From Streptococcus pluranimalium (GTDB lineage: Bacteria > Bacillota > Bacilli > Lactobacillales > Streptococcaceae): DNA of 64,000 bases. The notes beneath the pieces were generated by a model, which saw only the letters and a list, made by a program, of their open reading frames with translations, made no database searches and had not been told where the DNA came from. Shown here one piece after another: positions 24,069-33,256 of the stretch. Position 1 is the first letter of the stretch. Each line of letters begins with the position of its first letter. The translations under genes and the position numbers were made by a program. The stretch is from the NCBI RefSeq assembly GCF_002953735.1, contig NZ_CP025536.1, positions 1,742,001 through 1,806,000 of the forward strand, written 5' to 3'.

Positions 24069-24428
24069 TTACTTATCTGGAATAACCTTAAACAAATAGT
24101 AAGTGATAAAGATCGTTAAAGCAAAAAGGAGTAACTTCACTGGTAGTAACGGCGCTAAATAAATCGATATCCCCATAAGCAGATAGATTTGCCAGATGAT
24201 TTTCTTCTTACGTTCTTTGGCAATCGTCTTTGTCTCAGCATAATCAGCAACATAAAATTGATAAAGTTTACTCCGACGCAGTTTCTCCTCAAACCTTTTG
24301 GAACTTCTAGCAAAACAATACCCAGCCAATAAAAGCAGAGGCGTTGTCGGTACAATCGGCAGTACAATTCCAAGGAAACCTACTAGAAGACTGATAAAAC
24401 CTAATATTAAATAAATGATCTTTGTCAT
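24069..24428 (-). CDS. YbaN/DUF454 family small membrane protein
   Basis: 119 residues with an N-terminal hairpin of two membrane segments around the family signature GFLGIVLPIVPTTPLLLLAG, a polar loop with RSSKRFEEKLRRSKLY, and two C-terminal segments. Function unknown; some family members lie near cation or respiratory genes. Monocistronic, divergent from the FMN-reductase cluster. Confidence 0.82.
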   Translation of the reverse strand: MTKIIYLILGFISLLVGFLGIVLPIVPTTPLLLLAGYCFARSSKRFEEKLRRSKLYQFYVADYAETKTIAKERKKKIIWQIYLLMGISIYLAPLLPVKLLLFALTIFITYYLFKVIPDK

Positions 24429-24545
24429 AAGAACCTCACTTACTCCCTATTGTAGCAAATCCTAAGACATGAAACCAGCCACTTCTTTTTGTTATAAAAA
24501 ACACAAGCGTTTTTGTTGACTAAATAACAAAAATACTATCTCAAC

Positions 24546-24574
24546 TTGACATTTTTTGCAGAAAGCGATACCAT
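24546..24574 (+). promoter_or_regulatory. promoter of the FMN-reductase cluster
   Basis: TTGACA (24546-24551), 17-bp spacer, TACCAT (24569-24574). The spacer contains GAAAGCGATACCA, a partial match to a CcpA cre, so carbon control is possible. Confidence 0.55.
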
Positions 24575-24622
24575 TAATTTGTGAAAACTTTTGTTTTTTC
24601 TAGATAAACTAAGGAGATGTCA

Positions 24623-25228
24623 ATGAAACTTATCGGACTGGTAGGAACTAATTCCTCACAATCAACCAATCGTAAGCTTTTACAATACATGGAAAAGCAC
24701 TATGCCAACAAAGCTCAGATTGAACTCATAGAAGTAAAAGATTTACCAATCTTCAACAAACCCGCTAATAAAAAATTACCCGAAGATGTTTTAGCAATAG
24801 CAGACAAGATTGAGGAAGCTGATGGCGTCATCATCGGTACACCCGAATATGATCACTCAATCCCAGCTGTACTTATGAATGCCTTAGCATGGCTTTCTTA
24901 CGGTATTTTCCCACTTCTAAACAAACCAGTCATGATTACTGGCGCTTCCTATGGTACGTTAGGGTCATCTCGTGCTCAATTACAACTACGCCAAATCCTC
25001 AATGCTCCAGAACTCAAAGCTCATGTGCTCCCTGATGAATTTCTCTTATCACATTCTTTACAAGCTTTTGATGCCGAAGGAAACCTATTCGATCTTGAAA
25101 CCATTCAAAAACTTGATGCTATTTTTGATGATTTTAGATTATTTGTCAAAATAGCCGGTAAGCTATCTAATGCACAAGCTTTATTACATCAGGAAGCTGA
25201 AAACTTCGATTGGGAAAGCTTAAGTTAA
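24623..25228 (+). CDS. NADPH-dependent FMN reductase family protein
   Basis: About 201 residues with a flavodoxin-like fold: GLVGTNSSQSTNRKLLQYM (phosphate loop), GVIIGTPEYDHSIPAVLMNA (flavin contact) and ASYGTLGSSRAQLQLRQIL. Family members reduce flavins, quinones, azo dyes or metals with NADPH. ATG 24623 is chosen because AAGGAG sits 6 nt upstream and directly abuts the earlier ATG (24617). Probably one operon with the next gene, a longer paralogue starting 20 bp downstream. Confidence 0.87.
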   Translation: MKLIGLVGTNSSQSTNRKLLQYMEKHYANKAQIELIEVKDLPIFNKPANKKLPEDVLAIADKIEEADGVIIGTPEYDHSIPAVLMNALAWLSYGIFPLLNKPVMITGASYGTLGSSRAQLQLRQILNAPELKAHVLPDEFLLSHSLQAFDAEGNLFDLETIQKLDAIFDDFRLFVKIAGKLSNAQALLHQEAENFDWESLS

Positions 25229-25248
25229 TCAGAGAGGAAATAGGAACT

Positions 25249-26490
25249 ATGAAATTTGTTGGAATCGTCGGTTCAAATGCCGATCAATCATACAACCGCA
25301 TGCTCTTACAGTTCATGCAACGTCATTACAAGATCAAATGCGAAATCGAAGTTTTAGAGATCAAAGATGTCCCAATGTTCAACCAAGACGAGGACCAATC
25401 AGATAACTTTGCTTTGCGTTATCTTTACAATAAAATCACACGTGCCGACGGGGTTATTATCGCCACACCTGAGCACAACCACACTATTACACCAGCTCTG
25501 AAAAGTACCTTAGAATGGCTATCTTTTGGCGATTTACATCCTTTCGAAAACAAACCTATCATGATTGTCGGTGCTTCTTACTACGATCAAGGAACATCGC
25601 GCGCCCAAGTGCATTTGCGAAAAATCCTTGAAGCACCTGGAGTCAACGCTTATGCTATGCCTGGAAATGAATTTCTGCTAGGTAAAGCTAAAGAAGCTTT
25701 TGACGACAAAGGAGACATTATCAACCCAAGTACCGTCGATTTTTTAGGCTCTTGTTTAGATAATTTCATTAAGTATGTCGGCGTCGTTAAACAATTACAA
25801 AAACCAAAACCCATCGAACCAGAAGATTTATATTGTACAGGAACAATTGATACAACCATTACAGGGATCGATCCTGATGATCCCGATTGGCTAGATAAGG
25901 CCGCTGAAAAAGTTCAAGCCGTTGAAGGAGATACCTACGTCAAGCTAGATAATGGTCTATTAACCGTCAACCAGCTCAACATGTTCCTTAATGCAATGCC
26001 CTTTGAGTTAACCTATGCGGATGATAACAATCAGTTCTTATACTATAACAACCAACACCAAGAAGCTTCTACAATGCTTGGCAAGCGTGTTAAGGAACAA
26101 GTCGGTAATCGCCTTGCCACCGTCCACGGAACACTACCTCCCGCACGCATGAAAAACGTGGAATGGGTAGTCGGAAGCCTTCGTAACGGTAACGAAGAAT
26201 ATGTTCGTACAATCGTCCCTGGAACACCACCAGAAATCATTAATACCCACAATTATCAAGCCATGTACTATCCAGATGGTTCCTATGCTGGTATTAATGA
26301 AATCATCTTTAACTTTAAGCCTTGGTTAGATTGGTATCTTGAAGCAACTGGACAACACCTAGCTGGAGGAAAAGCTCCTGCTGGTCATCCAGCCCCTGCT
26401 ACTGACGCTACTTCTGGAGCTTCTGATGCAGGTAGCCATGATAGTGGCGCCGGTGAAGCAGACGCTGTCTCTGGAGCTTCTGAACATTAA
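25249..26490 (+). CDS. FMN reductase fused to a PAS/DUF438-like domain, with low-complexity tail
   Basis: A 413-residue protein. Residues 1-190 are an FMN-reductase domain (GIVGSNADQSYNRMLLQFMQ, GVIIATPEHNHTITPALKST) paralogous to the upstream gene. Residues ~240-375 form a PAS-like domain (MPFELTYADDNNQFLYYNN, GNRLATVHGTLPPARMKNVE, then YAGINEIIFNFKPW) resembling the C-terminal PAS of DUF438 proteins, which can bind haem or flavin. The last ~35 residues are Ala/Gly/Ser/Pro/Asp-rich. The fusion suggests electron flow from NADPH through FMN to a second cofactor; that is inference. ATG 25249 follows AGAGGAA. Confidence 0.78.
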   Translation: MKFVGIVGSNADQSYNRMLLQFMQRHYKIKCEIEVLEIKDVPMFNQDEDQSDNFALRYLYNKITRADGVIIATPEHNHTITPALKSTLEWLSFGDLHPFENKPIMIVGASYYDQGTSRAQVHLRKILEAPGVNAYAMPGNEFLLGKAKEAFDDKGDIINPSTVDFLGSCLDNFIKYVGVVKQLQKPKPIEPEDLYCTGTIDTTITGIDPDDPDWLDKAAEKVQAVEGDTYVKLDNGLLTVNQLNMFLNAMPFELTYADDNNQFLYYNNQHQEASTMLGKRVKEQVGNRLATVHGTLPPARMKNVEWVVGSLRNGNEEYVRTIVPGTPPEIINTHNYQAMYYPDGSYAGINEIIFNFKPWLDWYLEATGQHLAGGKAPAGHPAPATDATSGASDAGSHDSGAGEADAVSGASEH

Positions 26491-26501
26491 GTCATTTAAG
26501 A

Positions 26502-26527
26502 ACGGGAGGTTTTCCCTCCTGTTTTTT
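26502..26527 (+). terminator. terminator of the FMN-reductase operon
   Basis: ACGGGAGG/CCTCCTGT-type stem (26502-26522) followed by six T. Confidence 0.8.
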
Positions 26528-26570
26528 CGCTTTAAAAGTATGATCACTTTATCACAAAGGGAGATTTTAT

Positions 26571-27359
26571 ATGTCATTATTTCAAGAAAAAGTTTTAGCA
26601 GCTTGCGCCAAAAAGCAAGCACTTTTCGATGAAAGTTTGGGACGCTATGCCTTACGATCACTGTTTGCAGGAGCTTTTTTAACCATGTCAACAGCTGTCG
26701 GTATCATTGGAGCGGACGTTATTTCAAGTCAGTTCCCAGCTCTAGCTCGTTTTGTTTTTACCTTTATCTTTGCTATTGGTCTAGTCTATGTTTTAATTTT
26801 TAATGGCGAACTAGCTACTTCCAATATGATGTATCTAACAACTGGATCTTACTACAAGGCTATTTCCTGGAAGAAGACGACGATCATTTTACTCTATTGC
26901 ACCTTTTTCAATCTGATTGGCGCTATCTTTCTGGCTTGGCTGTTCAATCAATCCTTCTCCTATAGCCTGCTAACGGATAAATCTTTCGTTATCAACGCTG
27001 TCCAAATTAAACTAGCCAAAACCGACTGGATGAACTTTATCGAAGGTATTACTGCTAATATGTTTGTTAATATCGCTATCCTAGGCTATATGCTATTAAA
27101 AGAAGAATCTGCCAAGTTTTTTATAGCCATATCAGCTATCTTTATGTTTGTCTTTTTGATAAACGAACACCTAATCGCAAATTTCGCCTCTTTTATGTTA
27201 GCTGGCTTTAGTCCAGTTAAACACATCGAAGGATTTACCCTCCTAAATATTTTGCGTCAATGGACTGCCGTCTTTTTTGGTAATTGGATAGGCGGAGGAC
27301 TGTTCATCGGCATTGCTTATGGTTGGTTAAATAAAAGCCAAACAAATCATGTAGACTAA
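26571..27359 (+). CDS. formate/nitrite transporter (FNT) family channel
   Basis: A 262-residue membrane protein with six segments. The pore His region is NEHLIANFASF (FNT consensus EHSIAN). GELATSNMMYLTT and EGITANMFVNIAIL are the other repeat-derived motifs, and NWIGGGLFIGIAYGW closes the protein. FNT channels pass formate, nitrite, hydrosulfide or lactate as weak acids. Formate is plausible because the genome has pflB, but the substrate is not determined. Between two terminators, so monocistronic. Confidence 0.88.
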   Translation: MSLFQEKVLAACAKKQALFDESLGRYALRSLFAGAFLTMSTAVGIIGADVISSQFPALARFVFTFIFAIGLVYVLIFNGELATSNMMYLTTGSYYKAISWKKTTIILLYCTFFNLIGAIFLAWLFNQSFSYSLLTDKSFVINAVQIKLAKTDWMNFIEGITANMFVNIAILGYMLLKEESAKFFIAISAIFMFVFLINEHLIANFASFMLAGFSPVKHIEGFTLLNILRQWTAVFFGNWIGGGLFIGIAYGWLNKSQTNHVD

Positions 27360-27372
27360 AGTCATTTCTCTT

Positions 27373-27401
27373 AAGAAGATTGAAAAATCTTCTTTTCTTT
27401 T
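27373..27401 (+). terminator. terminator of the FNT gene
   Basis: AAGAAGATT/AATCTTCTT, 4-nt loop (27373-27394), followed by a T-rich tract. Confidence 0.75.
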
Positions 27402-27437
27402 GCCCTTTTTTATAGGGGATATGGTAAAATGATTGCT

Positions 27438-28352
27438 ATGAATACTTTGGTTTTCCAATTATCCAAAACACTTATCCAAGATCTCACTCAACGCTTAAGC
27501 CCCTACCAAACTAGCAATAACAATCCTTATGTCACTTTTTCTGCAAAATATATGGATGCTACTTTTCTTGCCTATACTTCAGGCAAACTAGTGATACAAG
27601 GTAAAGGCGCCAATTCTCTAGCAAAATATCTTGAATTAAATACAGATTCTTCTAAAGACAGCTCATCTAGTACCTCCCTCAAATCCGGACAAGACTTTCC
27701 TATGATTGGAACTGATGAGGTAGGAAACGGCTCTTATTTTGGTGGTATCGCTGTTGTTGCAAGCTTCGTAACACCTGATGATCATGCTTTTTTAAAATCA
27801 CTTGGTGTTAATGATTCCAAACAAATGACCGACCAAAAAATCCAAGCCATCGCTCCTCTTCTAGAAAAAAAAATCCCTCATCAAGCCTTACTATTGACGC
27901 CACAAAAGTACAATCAGGTTGTTGGAAAAGGCTTAAAACACAACGCCGTTTCGGTTAAGGTAGCCTTACACAATCAGGCGATTTATCTACTTCTTCAAAA
28001 AGGAGTCCAAGCAGATAAAATCGTTATAGATGCTTTTACATCGCCTAACAATTATCAAAAATACGTTACCAAAGAAGCCAATCAAGTCAGACAAGCTATT
28101 ACTCTAGAAGAAAAAGCAGAAGGAAAATACCTAGCTGTTGCTGTCTCATCCATCATTGCTAGAGCCATGTTCTTGGAAAATCTCAAAACCTTAGGTGAAG
28201 AGGTTGGCTTTCAATTACCAAGTGGGGCGTCTGCCAAATCTGATAAAGTGGCTAGTCAATTATTAGCTGCTTACGGAATGGAAAGCCTAGCCTACACTGC
28301 TAAGTTGCACTTCGCTAATACCCAAAAAGCACAAGCATTACTAAACAAATAA
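27438..28352 (+). CDS. rnhC: ribonuclease HIII
   Basis: A type 2 RNase H of about 304 residues. An N-terminal TBP-like substrate-binding domain ([27 protein letters not shown]) precedes the catalytic domain [19 protein letters not shown], with further acidic residues in NDSKQMTD and IDAF. It removes RNA from RNA-DNA hybrids. Start is ambiguous: ATG 27438 matches homologues (MNTLVFQL) but lies close to an extended -10 (TGGTAAAAT, 27423-27431 region); ATG 27429 lies inside that -10. Followed 10 bp later by lepB. Confidence 0.92.
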   Translation: MNTLVFQLSKTLIQDLTQRLSPYQTSNNNPYVTFSAKYMDATFLAYTSGKLVIQGKGANSLAKYLELNTDSSKDSSSSTSLKSGQDFPMIGTDEVGNGSYFGGIAVVASFVTPDDHAFLKSLGVNDSKQMTDQKIQAIAPLLEKKIPHQALLLTPQKYNQVVGKGLKHNAVSVKVALHNQAIYLLLQKGVQADKIVIDAFTSPNNYQKYVTKEANQVRQAITLEEKAEGKYLAVAVSSIIARAMFLENLKTLGEEVGFQLPSGASAKSDKVASQLLAAYGMESLAYTAKLHFANTQKAQALLNK

Positions 28353-28362
28353 AGGATTTATC

Positions 28363-28956
28363 ATGAAACGTTTTCTTAAAGAATGGGGATTCTTCCTCCT
28401 CTTTCTTACAGTATTTTTACTCAGTCGTTGGTTCATCTGGTTTCCTGTAACCGTCGAGGGGCATTCTATGGATCCAACTCTAGCAAACAAGGAAAAATTA
28501 ATTGTTATTAAAACAGCTGACATCAATCGTTTTGATATGGTAGTTGCTAACGAAGTTGAAAATGGAGCTAAAAAACAAATCGTTAAGCGTGTCATTGGAT
28601 TACCAGGGGATACCATCACCTATAAAAACGATAAGCTCTTCGTTAACGGTAAGGAAACAAAAGAAGCTTATCTTGCGGACTACCAACAACGTTACCAAAA
28701 AGATAAACTTCAAAAAACATATGCTTATAATTCTTACTTTCAATCCTTAGCACAAGCCAGCAATGCTTTCACACAAGATACTTCTGGAAATACAAATTTC
28801 ACTGTTAAGGTCCCTCAAGGTCACTATTACCTCTTAGGAGACGATCGCATCGTTTCTAAAGATAGCAGATCTGTTGGAACCTTCAAGAAAGAGACGATTG
28901 TCGGCGAAGTTAAATTTCGCTATTGGCCATTTACCGAAATTGGCCTATTGAAATAA
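28363..28956 (+). CDS. lepB: signal peptidase I
   Basis: A 197-residue type I signal peptidase: one N-terminal membrane anchor (residues ~8-28), catalytic Ser in GHSMDPT (S35), catalytic Lys in KQIVKRVIGLPGD (K75) and box E GDDRIVSKDSRSVGTF. It cleaves signal peptides of secreted proteins; the bacteriocin at 47462 and other Sec substrates would need such an enzyme. Co-directional with rnhC. Confidence 0.94.
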   Translation: MKRFLKEWGFFLLFLTVFLLSRWFIWFPVTVEGHSMDPTLANKEKLIVIKTADINRFDMVVANEVENGAKKQIVKRVIGLPGDTITYKNDKLFVNGKETKEAYLADYQQRYQKDKLQKTYAYNSYFQSLAQASNAFTQDTSGNTNFTVKVPQGHYYLLGDDRIVSKDSRSVGTFKKETIVGEVKFRYWPFTEIGLLK

Positions 28957-28961
28957 ACCAT

Positions 28962-28997
28962 AGAGAGGCAGGACTTTGATCCCAGCCTCTTTTCCTA
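28962..28997 (+). terminator. lepB terminator
   Basis: GAGGC/GCCTC stem with partly paired interior (GG/CC), then a T tract. Confidence 0.65.
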
Positions 28998-29018
28998 CTA
29001 CTGACAAAGGAAATAAAT

Positions 29019-31520
29019 ATGACAAGCTATTTTTCTGGTACCATTGATCGCATCATCTTCGAAAATGCCAGCAACTTTTTTAAGATTTTACTACTGGAAA
29101 TCGACGATACTGATAGTGACTACGATGATTTTGAAATCATCATCACGGGAACCATTGGTGATATTATCGAAGGAGAATCCTACACCTTTTGGGGCGAACT
29201 GGTCCAACACCCTAAATATGGTCAACAGCTCAAAGCTGAGCGTTATGAAAGAGCTAAGCCAACAGCCTCAGGACTGATCAAATACTTTTCCAGCGACCAT
29301 TTCAAAGGAATTGGTCGTAAAACTGCCGAAAAAATCGTCGAGATATACGGTCAAGAACCTATCGATAAAATCCTTGAAGACCCCAGTCAGTTGAATAGCA
29401 TTACTGGTTTATCCAAGGTCAATCGAGAAAATTTCCTTGCTAAGCTCAAGCTCAATTACGGCACCGAACAAATCCTAACCAAGCTTGCCAAATACGGCTT
29501 GTCGTCTAAACTCGCCCTTCAAGTTTTCAACCAGTATCAAGATCAAAGCATCTCTACTGTCGAGGAAAATCCTTATCAGCTAGTGGAAGATATTCAAGGT
29601 ATCGGCTTCAAAATAGCCGATCAACTGGCTGAGCAGTTAGGAATTGCAGCTGACGCACCTGAGCGTTACCGCGCAGGACTTGTCCATACCTTGACCGAAA
29701 CAGCTATCCAAACAGGAAATACCTACACCGAAGCACGGGAGCTTCTTGAAATGACTCTTTATCTGCTAGAATCCAGCCGTCAGATTGAGTTAGATCCAAG
29801 TCTAGTCGCTGCTGAATTAACCCATCTCATTGAAGAAGATAAGATTCAAACCATTGGAACCAAAATCTTCGATAATACGCTTTACTATGCTGAAGAAGGT
29901 ATCCACAAAAACCTGACACGCCTATTAAACAATGAGGAAAAACTTGACTTTCCACAGGAAATCATCGCCCAAGAAATCGAACGCGTCCAAGAAAACTTGA
30001 AGCTCACTTACGATGATATTCAAAAAGAAGCTATTGAAAAAGCCCTGACAAATCGTATTTTCATCCTAACAGGTGGACCTGGAACAGGGAAAACAACCGT
30101 TATCAATGGGATTATTGAAGCTTATAGTAAGCTCCATAAGATTGATATCCATAAAAACGAGCCCCCTATTCTACTAGCGGCTCCTACCGGTCGAGCTGCT
30201 CGTCGCATGAATGAATTAACTGGACTCCCTTCTGCCACTATCCACAGACATCTTGGTTTGACTGGGGATGGAGACGATTATCAAGCTTTAGATGATTATT
30301 TGGATGCTGATTTAATCATCGTGGATGAATTTTCGATGGTGGATACCTGGTTAGCTAATCAGCTCTTAAGTGCCATCTCCGCACGCAGTCAGCTCATTAT
30401 CGTCGGAGATAGTGACCAATTACCATCTGTTGGCCCAGGTCAAGTCCTAGCTGATTTATTAAATGTTAAGGCATTACCCCAAGTGCGTTTAGAAAAGATT
30501 TTCCGTCAATCGGATGATTCTACTATTGTTACCTTAGCCAGTCAGATACGCCAGGGACAACTACCAAACGATTTTACCGAAAAAAAAGCCGATCGCTCCT
30601 ACTTCGAAGCACAGGCTTTTCACATTCCACAAATGGTGACTAAAATTGTTGCCTCAGCTGTTAAAAGCGGGATTGACCCACAAGAAATCCAGATTCTAGC
30701 TCCCATGTATAAGGGAGATGCCGGGATCAATAACCTCAATAACCTCTTACAAAATCTACTCAATCCCCTTGATGATGGTTTGGAATTTAGCTTCAACGAT
30801 CAAACATTTAGGCAAGATGATAAAGTTTTGCATCTTGTTAATGATGCTGAAAACAACGTCTTCAATGGTGACATCGGCTACATTACCGATCTACTTCCCG
30901 CCAAATACACCGATAGTAAACAAGATGAAATCACCATCCAATTTGATGGCAATGAAGTCGTCTATCCTCGTAATGAATGGGGAAAGATCACCCTCGCGTA
31001 TGCTATGTCTATCCATAAGTCACAAGGGAGTGAATTTCAGGTCGTCATCCTTCCAATCACACGTCAGAGCGGACGAATGCTCCAACGTAACTTAGTTTAC
31101 ACAGCCATCACCCGCTCCAAGAGCAAGCTCATCTTGCTAGGCGAAGTCGCCGCTTTTGATAAGGCTATCCACACAGAAGGAGCCGTTCGCCAAACCTGGT
31201 TGATCCAACGCTTTGAACAAGAAGAACAACCCAATCAAACTGTGCACAACTTATCCACAGATCTAGTAGAAACAACTACTACTACTGGGGATAAGAGCTC
31301 CTCAATCCCCCTTAATAAAACCAATAAACCCCTTGATAATACTGACTTTGTTGAAAAATCCACAACTTATCAACAAGCTGTGGATAAAAATGTTCATAAC
31401 CCTATGGATAAGGTGGAAAACTATCGCCTAACAGTCGATAATATCCTAAGTATCGATCCCATGATTGGGATTACAGAAGAAGACCTCAATCAATTTTTTA
31501 AAGCAAATATAGCCAAATGA
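29019..31520 (+). CDS. recD2: ATP-dependent DNA helicase RecD2
   Basis: An 833-residue SF1B helicase. N-terminal domain with helix-hairpin-helix motifs (FKGIGRKTAEKIVEIYG, DIQGIGFKIADQLAEQLG), Walker A GGPGTGKTTVI (~residue 355), IVDEFSMVD, GDSDQLPSVGPG and a C-terminal UvrD-like ..AYAMSIHKSQGSEF..YTAITRSK. RecD2 unwinds 5'-3' and limits recombination damage. The last ~100 residues are low-complexity (VETTTTTGDKSSS..) and contain the DnaA-box-like cluster described separately; a conserved-looking end (ITEEDLNQFFKANIAK) follows. Confidence 0.94.
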   Translation: MTSYFSGTIDRIIFENASNFFKILLLEIDDTDSDYDDFEIIITGTIGDIIEGESYTFWGELVQHPKYGQQLKAERYERAKPTASGLIKYFSSDHFKGIGRKTAEKIVEIYGQEPIDKILEDPSQLNSITGLSKVNRENFLAKLKLNYGTEQILTKLAKYGLSSKLALQVFNQYQDQSISTVEENPYQLVEDIQGIGFKIADQLAEQLGIAADAPERYRAGLVHTLTETAIQTGNTYTEARELLEMTLYLLESSRQIELDPSLVAAELTHLIEEDKIQTIGTKIFDNTLYYAEEGIHKNLTRLLNNEEKLDFPQEIIAQEIERVQENLKLTYDDIQKEAIEKALTNRIFILTGGPGTGKTTVINGIIEAYSKLHKIDIHKNEPPILLAAPTGRAARRMNELTGLPSATIHRHLGLTGDGDDYQALDDYLDADLIIVDEFSMVDTWLANQLLSAISARSQLIIVGDSDQLPSVGPGQVLADLLNVKALPQVRLEKIFRQSDDSTIVTLASQIRQGQLPNDFTEKKADRSYFEAQAFHIPQMVTKIVASAVKSGIDPQEIQILAPMYKGDAGINNLNNLLQNLLNPLDDGLEFSFNDQTFRQDDKVLHLVNDAENNVFNGDIGYITDLLPAKYTDSKQDEITIQFDGNEVVYPRNEWGKITLAYAMSIHKSQGSEFQVVILPITRQSGRMLQRNLVYTAITRSKSKLILLGEVAAFDKAIHTEGAVRQTWLIQRFEQEEQPNQTVHNLSTDLVETTTTTGDKSSSIPLNKTNKPLDNTDFVEKSTTYQQAVDKNVHNPMDKVENYRLTVDNILSIDPMIGITEEDLNQFFKANIAK
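31241..31411. promoter_or_regulatory. cluster of seven DnaA-box-like 9-mers inside the recD2 3' tail
   Basis: Compared with TTATNCACA: exact at 31251-31259 (+) and 31379-31387 (-); one mismatch at 31241-31249 (-), 31286-31294 (-), 31367-31375 (+), 31391-31399 (-) and 31403-31411 (-). The last four start exactly 12 bp apart. They sit in a low-complexity part of the recD2 tail. DnaA clusters away from oriC act in titration or transcription control in other bacteria. Confidence 0.6.
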
Positions 31521-31886
31521 ATGAACTTTCAGACAAACTCAAATCCTGTGAGATTTTACTAGAGCTCACACTAAATTAGCGTTTTGCCAATCTCATTGTC
31601 GAAATTAAGATACAGACACCTTGAACAGTAAGAAGGGGGACTGTGTGAGATTGGGAATTGGGGAAACAAGGTTTCCCTCATTCGTTAGAGCTCTAAGACA
31701 CTGCGCATCGCTTAACTGCCTGAATAACCTAAAAAAGCAAGAACTTTCGTCTAGCCTCTTGTCTATCACAAGCAAGACTTGTCACATAGATTAGGGCAAG
31801 TCGAACACCTAAAGTCTCCTGAGCTACCTAAGTCCAGAAATCAGAAAACCAAGAGTAACAAGATTAATTTCAAAGACTATACTAAC
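31521..31886. other. 366-bp intergenic region between convergent recD2 and dinB, with several dyads
   Basis: No coding frame of note; a 20-codon frame starts at 31521 but has no family look. Dyads: CCAATCTCA/TGAGATTGG (31587-31595 with 31646-31654), GGGAAAC/GTTTCCC (31661-31677), TTAGAGCTCTAA (31685-31696), and repeated CTTGTC..CAAGAC..GACTTGTCAC segments near 31770-31800. Base composition is more balanced than usual here. Could be a structured RNA or gene debris. Confidence 0.4.
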
Positions 31887-31920
31887 AAGGGCTAACCATC
31901 TACTGATGATTAGCCCTTTT
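31887..31920 (-). terminator. dinB terminator
   Basis: AAGGGCTAA/TTAGCCCTT stem (31887-31895 with 31910-31918) beside the dinB stop; T-rich on the plus side too, so probably bidirectional. Confidence 0.75.
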
Positions 31921-31922
31921 AT

Positions 31923-33017
31923 TTAAAACAAACTCTCTTCAATACTCATCCCATCTAAGAGACCTGTCACAGTAACGCCCAAGAGTCGAATCCCAGTTGA
32001 TAAACTCTCAAGCTCATCATAAATACGATGGGCTTCCTGCTCAATAACATCAAAAGATTGACTAGCTTCAGGTAAAGTATGCCGTTTGGTTAAGGTTGTA
32101 AAATCAGCATAACGAACCTTGATAACAACAGTCTTCCCTAACTTTTCATGTTTAACCAAAGTGTCCGCCACTCGCCTAGCATTTTTAGAAAGTTCAGCTT
32201 TGATATCTTCGTCATTGTAAAGGAGTTTACCGTAGGTTCGCTCACTCCCAATGGACTTACGGATACGATTAGGCTTCACTGGAGAATCCGATATGCCACG
32301 CGCCTTTCGATACAAATCATAGCCAAAACGTCCAAAATGATCAATCAAGGTCATCTCCGACAATTTAAGTAAGTCTTTACCCTTTTCAACGCCTAAAGCA
32401 TGCAGCTTTTCCACAGTTTTTTTGCCGACACCGTGAAATTTTTCGATAGGTAATGCTTCTAAGAAACGTTGCGCATCCTCTGGTAAAATCAAGGTTAAGC
32501 CAGCCGGTTTCTGAAAATCAGATGCCAGTTTAGCTAAAAATTTATTATAGGACACACCTGCGGAACAGGTTAAGTGTAGCTCATTCCAAATATCATGTTG
32601 GATAAGCTTGGCAACCTTCACAGCAGATTTAAGATCAAGCTTATTAACAGTGACATCTAAATAAGCCTCATCAATAGACATAGGCTCGACTAAGTCAGTA
32701 TAGCGTTTAAAGATCTGTCTAACCTGCATACCAACCTCGCGATATTTGGCATAATTCCCAGATATAAAAACAGCCTGTGGACAACGTTCATAGGCTTCTT
32801 TAGAACTCATCGCCGAATGAATCCCAAACTGCCTAGCCTCATATGAACAAGTCGACACTACACCACGCCCCCCAGTTTCCCTAGGATCTTTAGCAATGAC
32901 AACAGGTTTTCCTCTTAAATCAGGATTATCTCGCACTTCCACCGCAGCAAAAAAGGCATCCATATCAATATGGATAATTTTTCGACTGGTATCATTGACA
33001 AGCGGAAAAATCAGCAT
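31923..33017 (-). CDS. dinB: DNA polymerase IV
   Basis: A 364-residue Y-family translesion polymerase: [19 protein letters not shown] (first catalytic Asp), [25 protein letters not shown] (catalytic D-E), HhH segment [17 protein letters not shown], and a little-finger domain. It lacks an obvious beta-clamp pentapeptide beyond the C-terminal ..IEESLF (QxSLF-like), which may be it. The recD2-dinB-pflB neighbourhood is common in streptococci. Confidence 0.94.
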   Translation of the reverse strand: MLIFPLVNDTSRKIIHIDMDAFFAAVEVRDNPDLRGKPVVIAKDPRETGGRGVVSTCSYEARQFGIHSAMSSKEAYERCPQAVFISGNYAKYREVGMQVRQIFKRYTDLVEPMSIDEAYLDVTVNKLDLKSAVKVAKLIQHDIWNELHLTCSAGVSYNKFLAKLASDFQKPAGLTLILPEDAQRFLEALPIEKFHGVGKKTVEKLHALGVEKGKDLLKLSEMTLIDHFGRFGYDLYRKARGISDSPVKPNRIRKSIGSERTYGKLLYNDEDIKAELSKNARRVADTLVKHEKLGKTVVIKVRYADFTTLTKRHTLPEASQSFDVIEQEAHRIYDELESLSTGIRLLGVTVTGLLDGMSIEESLF

Positions 33018-33171
33018 CAGACAACCTTTCTATAATAAACTTGACACATTCTTATCCTAAATTATACCTTTTTCTGATAATTTCTGCTAAATTTACAAAT
33101 TTATAATACAGTTAAAGGGATACTTCACAATCTGTACTAGAAAAGAAAAACATCCGTGTCAAGAAATATGC

Positions 33172-33200
33172 TTGTGAAATCGTTTTCTGGTTGATATAAT
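33172..33200 (+). promoter_or_regulatory. pflB promoter with overlapping CcpA cre
   Basis: -35 TTGTGA (33172-33177), 17 bp, -10 TATAAT (33195-33200). TGAAATCGTTTTCT (33175-33188), one base from a cre consensus, overlaps the -35 and spacer. This predicts direct CcpA control of formate fermentation. Confidence 0.68.
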
Positions 33201-33256
33201 AATATGTGTAAGGTGTAACAGCTTATTTTGTTACTAGAATTAAAGGAGAAATTCAA

